Assembly (NCBI RefSeq): GCF_000720185.1
Contig: NZ_JOIY01000033.1
Span: 162,300 to 226,299 of the forward strand
Source: Streptomyces sp. NRRL S-340
GTDB taxonomy: Bacteria > Actinomycetota > Actinomycetes > Streptomycetales > Streptomycetaceae
Direction of reading: 5' to 3'
Length of the DNA stretch: 64,000 nucleotides
Below the pieces are notes generated by a model that saw only the letters and a list, made by a program, of their open reading frames with translations, was not told the origin of the DNA and did not search any database. A program made the translations under genes and the position numbers. Numbering within the stretch: position 1 is the first letter of the stretch; each line of letters opens with the position of its first letter. Below, piece after piece: positions 17,320-26,905 of this stretch.

Positions 17320-17690
17320 GCCCGCCTCCTGGTCTCGTGTCGTCGGTGCGCGCCGATCGTAGGGGGGCCGGGGTGACGGCCGGGAGGCCCCGGACGGAAC
17401 ACGGGGGTGACGCCGGATGACGCGCCGGCGGGACAGGAGGGACGGACGGGACGGACGGGACGGACGGGAACGAAGGGAGGGGACGGGCCGGGACCGGCGG
17501 GTGACGCCCCGTAACCTCCGTCACACCGTTGCGTGCCGTTCACCGGGGCGTGACGGGGCTCCCGCGCAGGTAAACGTACGTCAACAGTACGTAAGAGGTG
17601 GTGAGCCCGATGTGCATTCGGGGCCGCGCCGCGAGTATCGTCCTCACCTGCACAGACTTCATAGAGAATCCCTTGACACCGGAGGGCCCG
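17320..17690. other. Intergenic region with tandem repeat and a candidate operator
   Basis: Between the divergent glpQ and acyltransferase genes. 17440-17469 holds three exact copies of the 9-bp unit GGACGGACG. 17572-17594 holds an inverted repeat, ACGTAC (17574-17579) and GTACGT (17587-17592) around a 7-base spacer, the most A/T-rich spot here and a plausible repressor site. An alternative start for the acyltransferase (ATG 17610, after GAGGTGG) falls in this region. Confidence 0.5.
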
Positions 17691-18362
17691 TTGTCCCGCT
17701 TCGCGCTCATCAAGGCAGTGCTCGGTCCGATCATGCGCCTGATGTTCCGCCCACAGGTGGAGGGCGCGGAGCGCATTCCCGGCGACGGTCCGGTCATCCT
17801 GGCCGGCAACCACCTGACGTTCATCGACTCGATGATCCTCCCGCTGGTCTGCGACCGTCAGGTGTTCTTCATCGGCAAGGACGAGTACGTCACCGGAAAG
17901 GGCTTCAAGGGCCGCCTGATGGCCTGGTTCTTCACCGGTGTCGGCATGATCCCGGTCGACCGCGACGGCGGCCGGGGCGGGGTCGCGGCGCTGATGACCG
18001 GGCGCCGCATCCTGGAGGAGAACAGGATCTTCGGCATCTACCCCGAGGGCACCCGCTCGCCCGACGGCCGGCTGTACCGGGGCCGCACCGGCATCGCCCG
18101 GCTGACGCTGATGACGGGCGCGCCGGTCGTTCCGTTCGCCATGATCGGCACGGACAAGCTCCAGCCGGGCGGGGCGGGGCTGCCCCGTCCGGGCAAGGTC
18201 ACCGTGCGCTTCGGTGAGCCGATGGAGTTCTCCCGCTACGAGGGCATGGACCGCGACCGGTACGTGCTGCGGGCGGTGACGGACTCGGTGATGACCGAGG
18301 TCATGCGGCTGTCGGGGCAGGAGTACGTGGACATGTACGCCACCAAGGCGAAGGCGGCGTAG
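17691..18362 (+). CDS. 1-acyl-glycerol-3-phosphate acyltransferase (PlsC family)
   Basis: Peripheral membrane acyltransferase of 223 residues, making phosphatidic acid or a related phospholipid from an acyl-CoA/ACP donor. The four PlsC blocks are visible: NHLTFIDS (HX4D catalytic pair, about 41-48), GKDEYVTGKGFKG, YPEGTRSPDGRLYRGRTGIA (glycerophosphate binding, about 115) and PVVPFAMIGT. TTG 17691 is preferred because GGAGG lies five bases before it and the protein then begins LSRFALIKAVLG as I expect for the family; ATG 17610 would add 27 residues (MCIRGRAASIVL...). Its stop overlaps the start of a long inverted repeat. Confidence 0.87.
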   Translation: MSRFALIKAVLGPIMRLMFRPQVEGAERIPGDGPVILAGNHLTFIDSMILPLVCDRQVFFIGKDEYVTGKGFKGRLMAWFFTGVGMIPVDRDGGRGGVAALMTGRRILEENRIFGIYPEGTRSPDGRLYRGRTGIARLTLMTGAPVVPFAMIGTDKLQPGGAGLPRPGKVTVRFGEPMEFSRYEGMDRDRYVLRAVTDSVMTEVMRLSGQEYVDMYATKAKAA

Positions 18363-18523
18363 AGCCGCGGACACAAGCGGGCCCGGTCAGCGGGCGGTGT
18401 CCGGTGCGTGCGGTCGCAAGGCGCAGGAAGGCCCCGGCAGCGGAGCTGCCGGGGCCTTCCTGCGACACGGCGAGGGTGCGTGCGGAGCGCCGGTCGCCGG
18501 GGCCCGCTTGTGTCCGCGGCTCT
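18361..18523. terminator. Nested inverted repeats after plsC-like gene
   Basis: An outer 24-bp perfect inverted repeat (18361-18384 with 18500-18523, sequence beginning AGAGCCGCGGACACAAGCGG) encloses a 20-bp perfect hairpin (18422-18441 with 18445-18464) with a three-base loop. The left outer arm begins inside the plsC-like stop codon. The inner hairpin is a strong factor-independent or bidirectional terminator between this gene and the convergent MFS gene; the outer arm is unusually long for that alone. Confidence 0.8.
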
Positions 18524-18694
18524 TGGGCCCGCGGCGCGCGGGCGGTCGGGCGCCGCGGGGGTTCCTGCGGTCCGCCGGGTGCGGAGCCGGGGTGGCCGGC
18601 CGCGTCTACGCGGCGGGAGCCGCACACGGACACGGCCCCGCGCCCCTCTCGGGGTGCCGCCTCACCGGGGTTCGGAGTTCCCGGGCCGCCGGTC

Positions 18695-20206
18695 TCAGAG
18701 CTTCTCGTTCTTCAGCAGGACCCATGCCGCCGCCGCTGCCGCCAGCAGGACCGCCGCGCCGGCGCCCGAGGCCAGGTGAAGGCCGTGGACGAAGGCTTCG
18801 CGGGCCGCGGAGAGCAGGGATTCGGCCGTGGGCGCCGGCAGGCCGGCCGCCGCCTCCACCGCGCCGCCCAGGGACTCGTGGGCCCGCGCCGGTGTGCCGC
18901 TGGGGCCGCTGAAGCCGCGGTAGGCGGCGGTCACGATGGAGCCGAGCAGGGCGATGCCCAGGGCCGCGCCCAGTTCGTACGCCGTCTCCGAGACCGCGGA
19001 GGCGGCGCCCGCCTGGTCCTTGGGCACGCTGGAGAGGATCACGTCGGCGGTCACCGTGAAGGAGAGGCCGGCGCCGACGCCGACCACCAGCAGGGCAGCG
19101 CCGAGCAGCGGGTAGCCGGTGGCACCGCTGAGCGCCGTCAGCGCCGCCAGGGCCAGGCCCACCGCGGCGAGTCCGCCGGAGACCACCGCCCGCACCGAGA
19201 AGCGCCGGGCCGCGCGGCCGGCCACCAGACCGGCCGCCACGGCGCCCACGGCGGCCGGCAGTTCGGCCAGGCCCGCCTCGAACGGCCGCCTGCCCTGCAC
19301 CAGTTGCAGGTACTGGGACAGGAAGAAGACCAGTCCGGACATGCCGAGCACGGTCAGCAGGTCGGCGAGGACGGCACCGCTGAAGCCGCGGCTGCGGAAG
19401 AGCCGAATGTCCAGCAGCGGCACGGGCATCGTGAGCTGGCGGCGGACGAAGCCGTACAGCGCGGCCACGCCCAGCAGGCCCGTCCCCAGGACCGCCCAGG
19501 TGAACCCGTGCGCGGCGGCCTCCTTGACCGCGTACACGGTGGCGATCATGCCGACCAGGGACAGCAGGACACTGGCGAGGTCCCACGGGCCCGGGTGGGG
19601 GTTGCGGGACTCGGGCAGCAGGCGGATGCCGACCAGGACGAGGACGGCCATCACGGGCAGGTTGATCAGGAAGACCGAGCCCCACCAGAAGTGTTCGAGC
19701 AGGAACCCGCCGACGATGGGCCCCACGGCCATGCCGGCGGAGGCGGCCGCGCCCCAGACGCCGACGGCGAGGCTGCGCTCACGCGCGTCGTGGAAGAGGT
19801 TGCGGATCAGGGCGAGCGTGGCCGGCATCAGGGTGGCGCCGGCGACACCGAGCAGCGCCCGGGCCAGGATCATCATCTCCGGCGTGGCCGCGTAGGCGTT
19901 GAGCACGGAGATCAGGCCGAACGCGGTGGCACCGCCGAGCAGGATGCGCTTGCGGCCGATGCGGTCGCCGAGGCTGCCCATGGAGACGAGCAGACCGGCG
20001 ATGACGAACGAGTAGACGTCGCCTATCCAGAGCAGCTGGGTGCCGGAGGGCTCCAGGTCCTCACTGATGTAGGGGGTCGCGAGACCGAGGACGGTCGCGT
20101 CGACGGCCACCAGCAGCACGGCCAGGACGAGGACGCCGAGCGCGAGCCAGCGGCCCGGGCGCTTCTCCGTCTCCGCCGCCGCGGCCGGCTGCAGGGTGCT
20201 GGTCAT
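18695..20206 (-). CDS. MFS drug-efflux transporter, DHA2 (14-helix) family
   Basis: Proton-driven multidrug exporter, 503 residues with about 14 hydrophobic segments. EmrB/QacA-type marks are the motif A region GDRIGRKRILLGG (about 62-74), motif B LALIRNLFHD (about 125) and motif C GWGPAAS-like GVWGAAASAGMAVGPIVGGFLLE (split over 135-160). Its ATG overlaps the stop of the TetR gene as ATGA, so the two form one operon. By family logic it is de-repressed when the TetR partner binds a substrate. Substrate unknown. Confidence 0.9.
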   Translation of the reverse strand: MTSTLQPAAAAETEKRPGRWLALGVLVLAVLLVAVDATVLGLATPYISEDLEPSGTQLLWIGDVYSFVIAGLLVSMGSLGDRIGRKRILLGGATAFGLISVLNAYAATPEMMILARALLGVAGATLMPATLALIRNLFHDARERSLAVGVWGAAASAGMAVGPIVGGFLLEHFWWGSVFLINLPVMAVLVLVGIRLLPESRNPHPGPWDLASVLLSLVGMIATVYAVKEAAAHGFTWAVLGTGLLGVAALYGFVRRQLTMPVPLLDIRLFRSRGFSGAVLADLLTVLGMSGLVFFLSQYLQLVQGRRPFEAGLAELPAAVGAVAAGLVAGRAARRFSVRAVVSGGLAAVGLALAALTALSGATGYPLLGAALLVVGVGAGLSFTVTADVILSSVPKDQAGAASAVSETAYELGAALGIALLGSIVTAAYRGFSGPSGTPARAHESLGGAVEAAAGLPAPTAESLLSAAREAFVHGLHLASGAGAAVLLAAAAAAWVLLKNEKL

Positions 20207-20769
20207 GATTCCTCTCTCCGTGGTTCGTCCGTACGCAGGGCGCCGCCGAGCAGCAGCTCCACGATCATGTAGGTGTAGTCCTTGGGGGCCACCCGGCCCT
20301 CGGCCACGGCCCAGGCGCCGGAGGCCATCAGGCCGTACAGCGCCTCGGTGAGCCAGGCGGGGGTGAGGTCGATGCGGAACTCACCGCTGCGCTGGCCGCG
20401 CCGGAACAGGGCCTCGATCCGTTCGTCGATCCGCGCCCAGCCCGCGTTCCGCTCCTCGCCCTCGAACAGCTGGTTCTCGGAGTAGAGGAAGGCCAGCAGA
20501 CCGGCCGCGGACTCCGTCTCGCGCACCAGCCGGTGAACGGCCTCGCGCGCCGGGCCCTCGTGGGTCCTGGCCGCGTCGAGCGCGGCCTCGCACTCCTGGA
20601 TGCCGAGCGCCTCCAGCGCCCGCACGAGCGCGTCCCGACCGGCGAAGTGCCGGTGCAGGGTGGCGCGGCTGATCCCGGCCGCCCGGGCGACCTCGTCCAT
20701 CGTGGCGGTGGACTTGCGGGTCAGCAGGGCCGCGGCGGTGCGCAGCACGTGGTCACGATCGACAGCCAT
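20203..20769 (-). CDS. TetR-family transcriptional regulator
   Basis: 188-residue repressor. The N-terminal helix-turn-helix is ATMDEVARAAGISRATLHRHF (about 22-42); the remaining ~140 residues are the helical ligand and dimer domain. I chose ATG 20769 over 20799 because it begins MAVDRDHVLRTAAALL, the usual length before the HTH, and because the region before it holds the operator. No Shine-Dalgarno precedes ATG 20769 and a TATGGT -10 sits a few bases upstream, so the mRNA is probably leaderless. Followed by the overlapping MFS gene. Confidence 0.88.
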   Translation of the reverse strand: MAVDRDHVLRTAAALLTRKSTATMDEVARAAGISRATLHRHFAGRDALVRALEALGIQECEAALDAARTHEGPAREAVHRLVRETESAAGLLAFLYSENQLFEGEERNAGWARIDERIEALFRRGQRSGEFRIDLTPAWLTEALYGLMASGAWAVAEGRVAPKDYTYMIVELLLGGALRTDEPRREES

Positions 20770-20806
20770 GAGACAACCATACACCGAATGAGACAACAAT
20801 GTCTCA
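20769..20806. promoter_or_regulatory. TetR operator
   Basis: TGAGACA-ACAA-TGTCTCA at 20789-20806 is a perfect inverted repeat with 7-bp arms; a further half-site TGAGACA sits at 20769-20775 on the start codon. Position over the promoter of tetR-MFS fits autorepression. Confidence 0.7.
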
Positions 20807-20890
20807 CGAGCCGCATACGCGTCTCAGAGGCCCGCCGCGCGCGGGAGCGCGGCGGGCCGGAGGGAGAGACGGGTGCGGGGGCGGCGGGGC

Positions 20891-21847
20891 TCAGTGCCAG
20901 GGCAGGCGGGCGCGCCCGTCCCAGTAGGCGCGCGGCTCCTCGGCCAGGGCGTCGAGGCGGGCCGCCTGCTCCTCGTCGAGGTCCACGGCCGGGGCGCGCA
21001 GGTTGGAGGCGAGCTGGTCGAGGGTGGCCGCGCCGGAGAGGACGACGCCCGCCCACGGGCGGCGCAGGACCAGGGCGAGGGCCACCGCGTCGCAGCCGTA
21101 GCCGGTCTGCCGGGCCACCTCCCGCAGTGCCTCGGGTGCCTGCGGGCCGGCCAGCCGCCCGTTGGCCATGCCCTCCTTGACGATCACGGTGAGCCCGGCG
21201 TCATGGGCCTCGGCGAGGGCGGGTCCGGCGGAGGTCTCCAGGGCGTTGTACGTCGACTGGACCGTACGGAAGAGGGGCTCGCCGTCGACGGTCACGGCCA
21301 GGGCGGCCCGGATCGCGTCGGCCTGGGCGGGGCCGCTGGTGGAGAAGCCGACGGTCGTGCCGGACGCGGCGGCCTCGGCGAGGCGGGCGTGCAGTTCCTT
21401 GTCGGTCAGGGCCGGGCTGTCCGGGGTCACCGAGTGGATCTGGTAGAGGCCGATGCGGTCGCCGAGCAGTGCGGCGCTCTCCGCGCGCTGCCGCTCGTAG
21501 GTGGCGAGGCTGTGGTCCTTGACCTCGTGCCGCTCGGCGTCGGTGCGCCAGTCGGCCGTGTAGGTGTACCCCCACTTGCTGCCGACCACCACGTCGCCGG
21601 TCTGCGGCCGGGCGCGCAGCCAGTCGGCGAGGAACTCCTCGGAGCGGCCGTAGGAGCGGGCGGCGTCGACGTAGCGCACGCCCTGGGCGTAGGCCGCGTC
21701 CAGGAGTTCGTGGGTACGGGCGCGCAGGGCGTCGACGGAGCGGTCGGCGCCGAGGTCGCGGTCACGGCCGAGGTTGATGTACCCGGGGCGCCCGACGGCG
21801 GCGAGGCCGAGGCCGAGGTGACGGGTGGGGGTGGTGGCTGCGGCCAT
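20891..21847 (-). CDS. Aldo/keto reductase
   Basis: NADPH-dependent oxidoreductase of 318 residues with the AKR (beta/alpha)8 fold. The catalytic tetrad is visible: Asp and Tyr in YVDAARSYGRSEE (about 55-67), Lys in VVVGSKWGYTY (about 85), His in LYQIHSVTPD (about 133). C-terminal cofactor-side blocks include GYGCDAVALALVLRRPW and VVLSGAAT. It resembles the bacterial YajO/L-fucose-dehydrogenase-like subgroup more than xylose reductase; substrate not known. ATG 21847 follows GGAGG by eight bases; the frame continues 40 codons upstream without a better site. Confidence 0.86.
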   Translation of the reverse strand: MAAATTPTRHLGLGLAAVGRPGYINLGRDRDLGADRSVDALRARTHELLDAAYAQGVRYVDAARSYGRSEEFLADWLRARPQTGDVVVGSKWGYTYTADWRTDAERHEVKDHSLATYERQRAESAALLGDRIGLYQIHSVTPDSPALTDKELHARLAEAAASGTTVGFSTSGPAQADAIRAALAVTVDGEPLFRTVQSTYNALETSAGPALAEAHDAGLTVIVKEGMANGRLAGPQAPEALREVARQTGYGCDAVALALVLRRPWAGVVLSGAATLDQLASNLRAPAVDLDEEQAARLDALAEEPRAYWDGRARLPWH

Positions 21848-21974
21848 GGGGGTACCTCCCTGCTCGAGCGGAGCCGAGAGCCCGTGGGGAGCGCGAAGGG
21901 CATCGCGGGCTCCGTTCCGGTCGGCTCCGTGCTGCGACCAACCTACCCGCGACGCCCCACGCGTCACTCACCCG

Positions 21975-23651
<1,677 letters not shown>

Positions 23652-23681
23652 TTAGACAGGCGAACGAGTTGCGCGGATAAT
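23652..23681 (+). promoter_or_regulatory. Promoter of the PPOX gene
   Basis: TTAGAC (23652-23657) and GATAAT (23676-23681) with an 18-base spacer. The -10 ends nine bases before ATG 23690, so the transcript would begin at or next to the start codon (leaderless). Confidence 0.6.
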
Positions 23682-23689
23682 CGGTGGAC

Positions 23690-24277
23690 ATGGGAAAGAC
23701 CTATGAGCGCATAGACGGCAGGCTCCGTACCTTCATCGAGGAGCAGCCCCTCTTCTTCACCGCGACCGCGCCGCTCTCCGGCGAGGGCACGGTCAACCTC
23801 TCCCCCAAGGGGCTCAAGGGCTGCTTCGCGGTGCTCGACGAGCACACCGTGGCCTACCTGGATTTCGCCGGGTCGACCGCGGAGACCATCGCGCACCTGC
23901 GGGAGAACGGCCGCATCACCCTCATGTGGTGCGCCTTCCAGGGCCCGCCCAACATCGTCCGCGTCCACGGCCGGGGCGAACCCGTCTTCCGCGACGATCC
24001 GCGGTTCCCCGAACTGCTCGCCCGGTTCCCCGACATCGACCCGGCGGCGCACGGGCTGCGCGCGGTCGTGGTCGTGCACGCCTCGCTGATCCGCGACACC
24101 TGCGGCTACGCGGTGCCCTTCATGGCGTACGAGGAGGACCGCGACCTGCACGGCAGGCGCTTCGCCCGGGAGGACGACGCCTCGCTGAGCGAGTACTTCA
24201 CCAAGAAGGAGCACGTCGCGACCAGTCTGGACGGGCTGCCGGGGCTGCCGCTGCCCCTGCCGCCGTCCCCGGTCTGA
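23690..24277 (+). CDS. Pyridoxamine 5'-phosphate oxidase-family flavoprotein (split beta-barrel)
   Basis: 195-residue FMN- or F420-binding oxidoreductase of the PPOX-like split-barrel fold. N-terminal block FFTATAPLSGEGTVNLSPKG, then AYLDFAGSTAETIAHLRENGRITLMWCAF and RVHGRGEPVFRDD are family hallmarks; the conserved IRDTCGYAVPFMAYE in the second half marks a subgroup of uncharacterised actinobacterial enzymes. Substrate unknown; true pyridoxine-phosphate oxidase activity is not implied. ATG 23690 (MGKTYERIDG) or GTG 23684 could start it; the promoter geometry favours a leaderless ATG 23690. Divergent from argH across the ArgR boxes. Confidence 0.8.
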   Translation: MGKTYERIDGRLRTFIEEQPLFFTATAPLSGEGTVNLSPKGLKGCFAVLDEHTVAYLDFAGSTAETIAHLRENGRITLMWCAFQGPPNIVRVHGRGEPVFRDDPRFPELLARFPDIDPAAHGLRAVVVVHASLIRDTCGYAVPFMAYEEDRDLHGRRFAREDDASLSEYFTKKEHVATSLDGLPGLPLPLPPSPV

Positions 24278-24331
24278 GCCGCCCCGACGGCAGGTCACCC
24301 GGCGACACCGTCCCGTCCGGCCGTGCGCGGG

Positions 24332-26011
24332 TCACCCGGAGACACCGTCCGGTCCGGCCGTGCGCGGGGCGTCCGCGGCGCCTTTTCCTTCGGCCGTGCG
24401 CCGGTCGTCCGCAGGGCCGTCCTCGCCGGCGGGCAGCCGCACCGTGAACGCCGTCGAGCCCGGGCGGCTCTCCAGGCCCACCGTACCGCCGTGCGCCTCG
24501 GTCACCGCGGCCACGATCGACAGACCCAGGCCCGCCCCGGCACCGCCGGAACTGCCCGCGCGGCGGCGGTCGGCGCGGGTGAAACGTTCGAAGACGCCCG
24601 GCCGGACCTCGTCGGGGACGCCGGGACCGTCGTCGTGGACGCGCAGGACCACGCCGGTGCCGCCGGCCTCGCGGACCACCTCCAGGGAGACCGTCGCCTT
24701 CGTCCCCGCGGGGGTGTGCAGCCGCGCGTTGGCCAGCAGGTTGGCCAGCACCTGGTGGAGCCGGTGGGCGTCGCCGGTCACCGTCACCGGGTCTTCGGGC
24801 AGCTCCAGCGCCCAGTGGTGGCCCGGCCCCGCCGCCCGCGCGTCCGTCACCGCGTCCAGGACCAGGCGGGTCAGGTCGACCGGACGGCGCTCCAGGGGGC
24901 GGCCGGCGTCCAGGCGGGCCAGCAGCAGCATCTCGTCGACCAGTTCGCCCATCCGCGCGGACTCGGCGGCGATGCGCTCCAGGGCGCGGGTGACCTCGGG
25001 CGGCACCGGCCCCGGGTGGAGCAGCGCCAGCTCCGCGTGGCCGCGCACCGAGGCGACCGGGGTGCGCAGCTCGTGGCTGGCGTCGGCGGCGAAGCCGCGC
25101 AGCCGTTCCTCGCTCGCGTGCCGCTTGGTCAGCGCGTCCTCGACGTGGTGCAGCATGCGGTCGAAGGCGGCCCAGACCCGGCCCACCTCGCTGCGCGGAT
25201 CGACGTCGCCGGTGCGCGCCGGCAGTGCCACCTCGCCGCTGGCCAGCCGGAGTTCGCTGACGCGGGTGGCGGTGGCCGCCACCCGGCTGAGCGGCCGCAG
25301 CGACCAGCGCACCCACAGGGCGCCCGCGACGCCCGTGACGGCGAGCCCGAGTCCGAAGACGCCCCCGGCGACCAGTTCCAGCCGGTGGACCGCGGCCCGC
25401 ACCGGCTCCATGGGCAGACCGGTGACCAGGACGTCACCGTCGCGTCCCGGGCAGGCCGCCAGCCGGTAGTCGCCGAGCGCCGACAGGTGCGCCGTGTGGC
25501 CGGTGCGGTCCGCGGGGAGGGCCGCCAGGGCGGTGCGGTCGGCGGCGGTGAGGGTGACGTCGAAGCCCGGATGGGAGCGGGAGGGGACCACGGCCGCGTT
25601 GGTGATCCGGCCGGCGACGAGCCGGGCGCCGAAGGTCGCGGCGGCCTGGCGGCGGGTGTCGCCGTGCTCGTCGCCGTCGTGGTCCGACGGCTTGACGGCC
25701 CCCTCGGCCCCGGCCCCGTAGGCGCCCTCGGCCGCCCCGGTGCCCTTGGACCCCTTGGCCACCTTCGACCCCTCGGGCCCGTAGGTCCCGTGCTCCAGGC
25801 TCTCGGCGAAACCCGCGCCGGTCTGCCGCAGCTGCTCGTCGAGCCGGCCGGTGAGGAAGCCGTCCAGTTCCAGCACCGCCGCCACCCCGACGGCCGCGCA
25901 GCTCACCGCGAGCAGCACGACGAGGCCGGCGGTCAGCCGGGCCCGCAGCGTCCGCGGCCACGGCAGCCGCCGTGCCGGCCCGGAGGCGGCGGCCCGCGCG
26001 CGGGCGCTCAC
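24332..26011 (-). CDS. Sensor histidine kinase of a two-component system
   Basis: Membrane sensor of 559 residues. Two helices (about 24-45 and 205-228) bracket a ~160-residue outside domain rich in Gly/Ala/Lys/Asp; a HAMP linker follows, then the HisKA box FAADASHELRTPVASVRGH (His about 308) and the ATPase: N box QVLANLLANARLHTP, G1 DDGPGVPDEV, G2 GAGAGLGLSIV. Its GTG start overlaps the response-regulator stop as GTGA (26008-26011). By position it should sense a redox or envelope signal for the divergent flavin cassette at 26906-29535, which is inference. Confidence 0.92.
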   Translation of the reverse strand: MSARARAAASGPARRLPWPRTLRARLTAGLVVLLAVSCAAVGVAAVLELDGFLTGRLDEQLRQTGAGFAESLEHGTYGPEGSKVAKGSKGTGAAEGAYGAGAEGAVKPSDHDGDEHGDTRRQAAATFGARLVAGRITNAAVVPSRSHPGFDVTLTAADRTALAALPADRTGHTAHLSALGDYRLAACPGRDGDVLVTGLPMEPVRAAVHRLELVAGGVFGLGLAVTGVAGALWVRWSLRPLSRVAATATRVSELRLASGEVALPARTGDVDPRSEVGRVWAAFDRMLHHVEDALTKRHASEERLRGFAADASHELRTPVASVRGHAELALLHPGPVPPEVTRALERIAAESARMGELVDEMLLLARLDAGRPLERRPVDLTRLVLDAVTDARAAGPGHHWALELPEDPVTVTGDAHRLHQVLANLLANARLHTPAGTKATVSLEVVREAGGTGVVLRVHDDGPGVPDEVRPGVFERFTRADRRRAGSSGGAGAGLGLSIVAAVTEAHGGTVGLESRPGSTAFTVRLPAGEDGPADDRRTAEGKGAADAPRTAGPDGVSG

Positions 26012-26754
26012 GGCGCCGGCTTCAGGACGTACCCGGCCCCGCGCACCGTGTGGATCATCGGATCGCGGCCCGCGTCCACCTTCTTTCGCAGGTAGGAGAT
26101 GTACAGCTCGACCACGTGGGCCTGCCCGCCGAAGTCGTAGGACCACACCCGGTCGAGGATCTGCGGCTTGCTGAGCACCCGGCGCGGGTTGTGCATCAGG
26201 AGGCGGAGCAGTTCGTACTCGGTCGGGGACAGCTCGATCAGTTCCCCGGCCCGGGTGACCTCGCGGGCGTCCTCGTCCATGACCAGGTCGCCCACGGTCA
26301 GCCGCGGGCCGTCCGCCTGCTGCCGTGCCATGCCGGCCCGGCGCAGCAGCCCGCGCAGCCGCGCCACCACCTCCTCCAGGCTGAACGGTTTGGTGACGTA
26401 GTCGTCGCCGCCCGCGGTGATGCCCGCGACGCGGTCCTCCACCGCGTCCCGGGCGGTGAGGAAGAGCACGCAGACGTCCGGCCGCACGGCGCGCAGTTCC
26501 CGCAGCACCGAGAAGCCGTCGGTGTCCGGGAGCATCACGTCGAGCACCACGGCGTCCGGCCGCAGGGCGCGGGCACCGGCCACCGCGGCGGCTCCGTCCC
26601 CGGCCCCGCGCACCTCCCAGCCCTGGTAGCGCAGGGCTCCGCAGAGCACCTCGGCGAGATCCGGGTCGTCGTCGACGACGAGGACGCGGACGGGGGAGCC
26701 GTCGGGCCGGGTGAGCGCGGGGAGGCCGGAGGCGGCCGGGCGGGGTGTGTCCAT
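26008..26754 (-). CDS. OmpR/PhoB-family response regulator
   Basis: 248-residue DNA-binding regulator. Receiver domain residues ~22-135: acidic pocket DDD (28-30), phosphoacceptor Asp72 in VVLDVMLPDTDGF, Thr in LFLTARD and Lys in YVTKPF (about 122). The C-terminal winged helix (about 150-245) has VLSKPQILDRVWSYDFGGQ and YISYLRKKVD...IHTVRGAGYVLK. Start ATG 26754 after GGAAGGG; a much longer frame upstream crosses the divergent promoter and is rejected. Forms an operon with the kinase and probably binds the repeats at 26803-26857. Confidence 0.94.
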   Translation of the reverse strand: MDTPRPAASGLPALTRPDGSPVRVLVVDDDPDLAEVLCGALRYQGWEVRGAGDGAAAVAGARALRPDAVVLDVMLPDTDGFSVLRELRAVRPDVCVLFLTARDAVEDRVAGITAGGDDYVTKPFSLEEVVARLRGLLRRAGMARQQADGPRLTVGDLVMDEDAREVTRAGELIELSPTEYELLRLLMHNPRRVLSKPQILDRVWSYDFGGQAHVVELYISYLRKKVDAGRDPMIHTVRGAGYVLKPAP

Positions 26755-26802
26755 GGCCCTTCCAGCATCGCCGACCGTCCGCGCGGGCGGGACGGCGGGC
26801 GC

Positions 26803-26857
26803 CTCTGAGTTCTCTGTGAAGGGCCGGCACGGGCCCCGTTTCAGAGCCTCCTCAGAG
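26803..26857. promoter_or_regulatory. Candidate response-regulator sites in the divergent promoter
   Basis: Two direct-repeat pairs facing each other: CTCTGAGTTCTCTGTG (26803-26818; TCTGAG/TCTGTG spaced about one turn) and TCAGAGCCTCCTCAGAG (26841-26857; TCAGAG twice, 11 bases apart). OmpR-type regulators bind such tandem hexamers. Placement between the regulator gene and the redox operon suggests both are controlled. Confidence 0.55.
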
Positions 26858-26905
26858 GTTCGGCCCGCACAGTGGCGTCCAGGACAGGTGAAAGGACGGA
26901 CGGGC

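Noticed and set aside
24332..26830. Single 832-residue kinase reading through from 26830
   Set aside because: The upstream third is an out-of-frame reading of the response regulator; GTG 26011 with the GTGA overlap is the real start.
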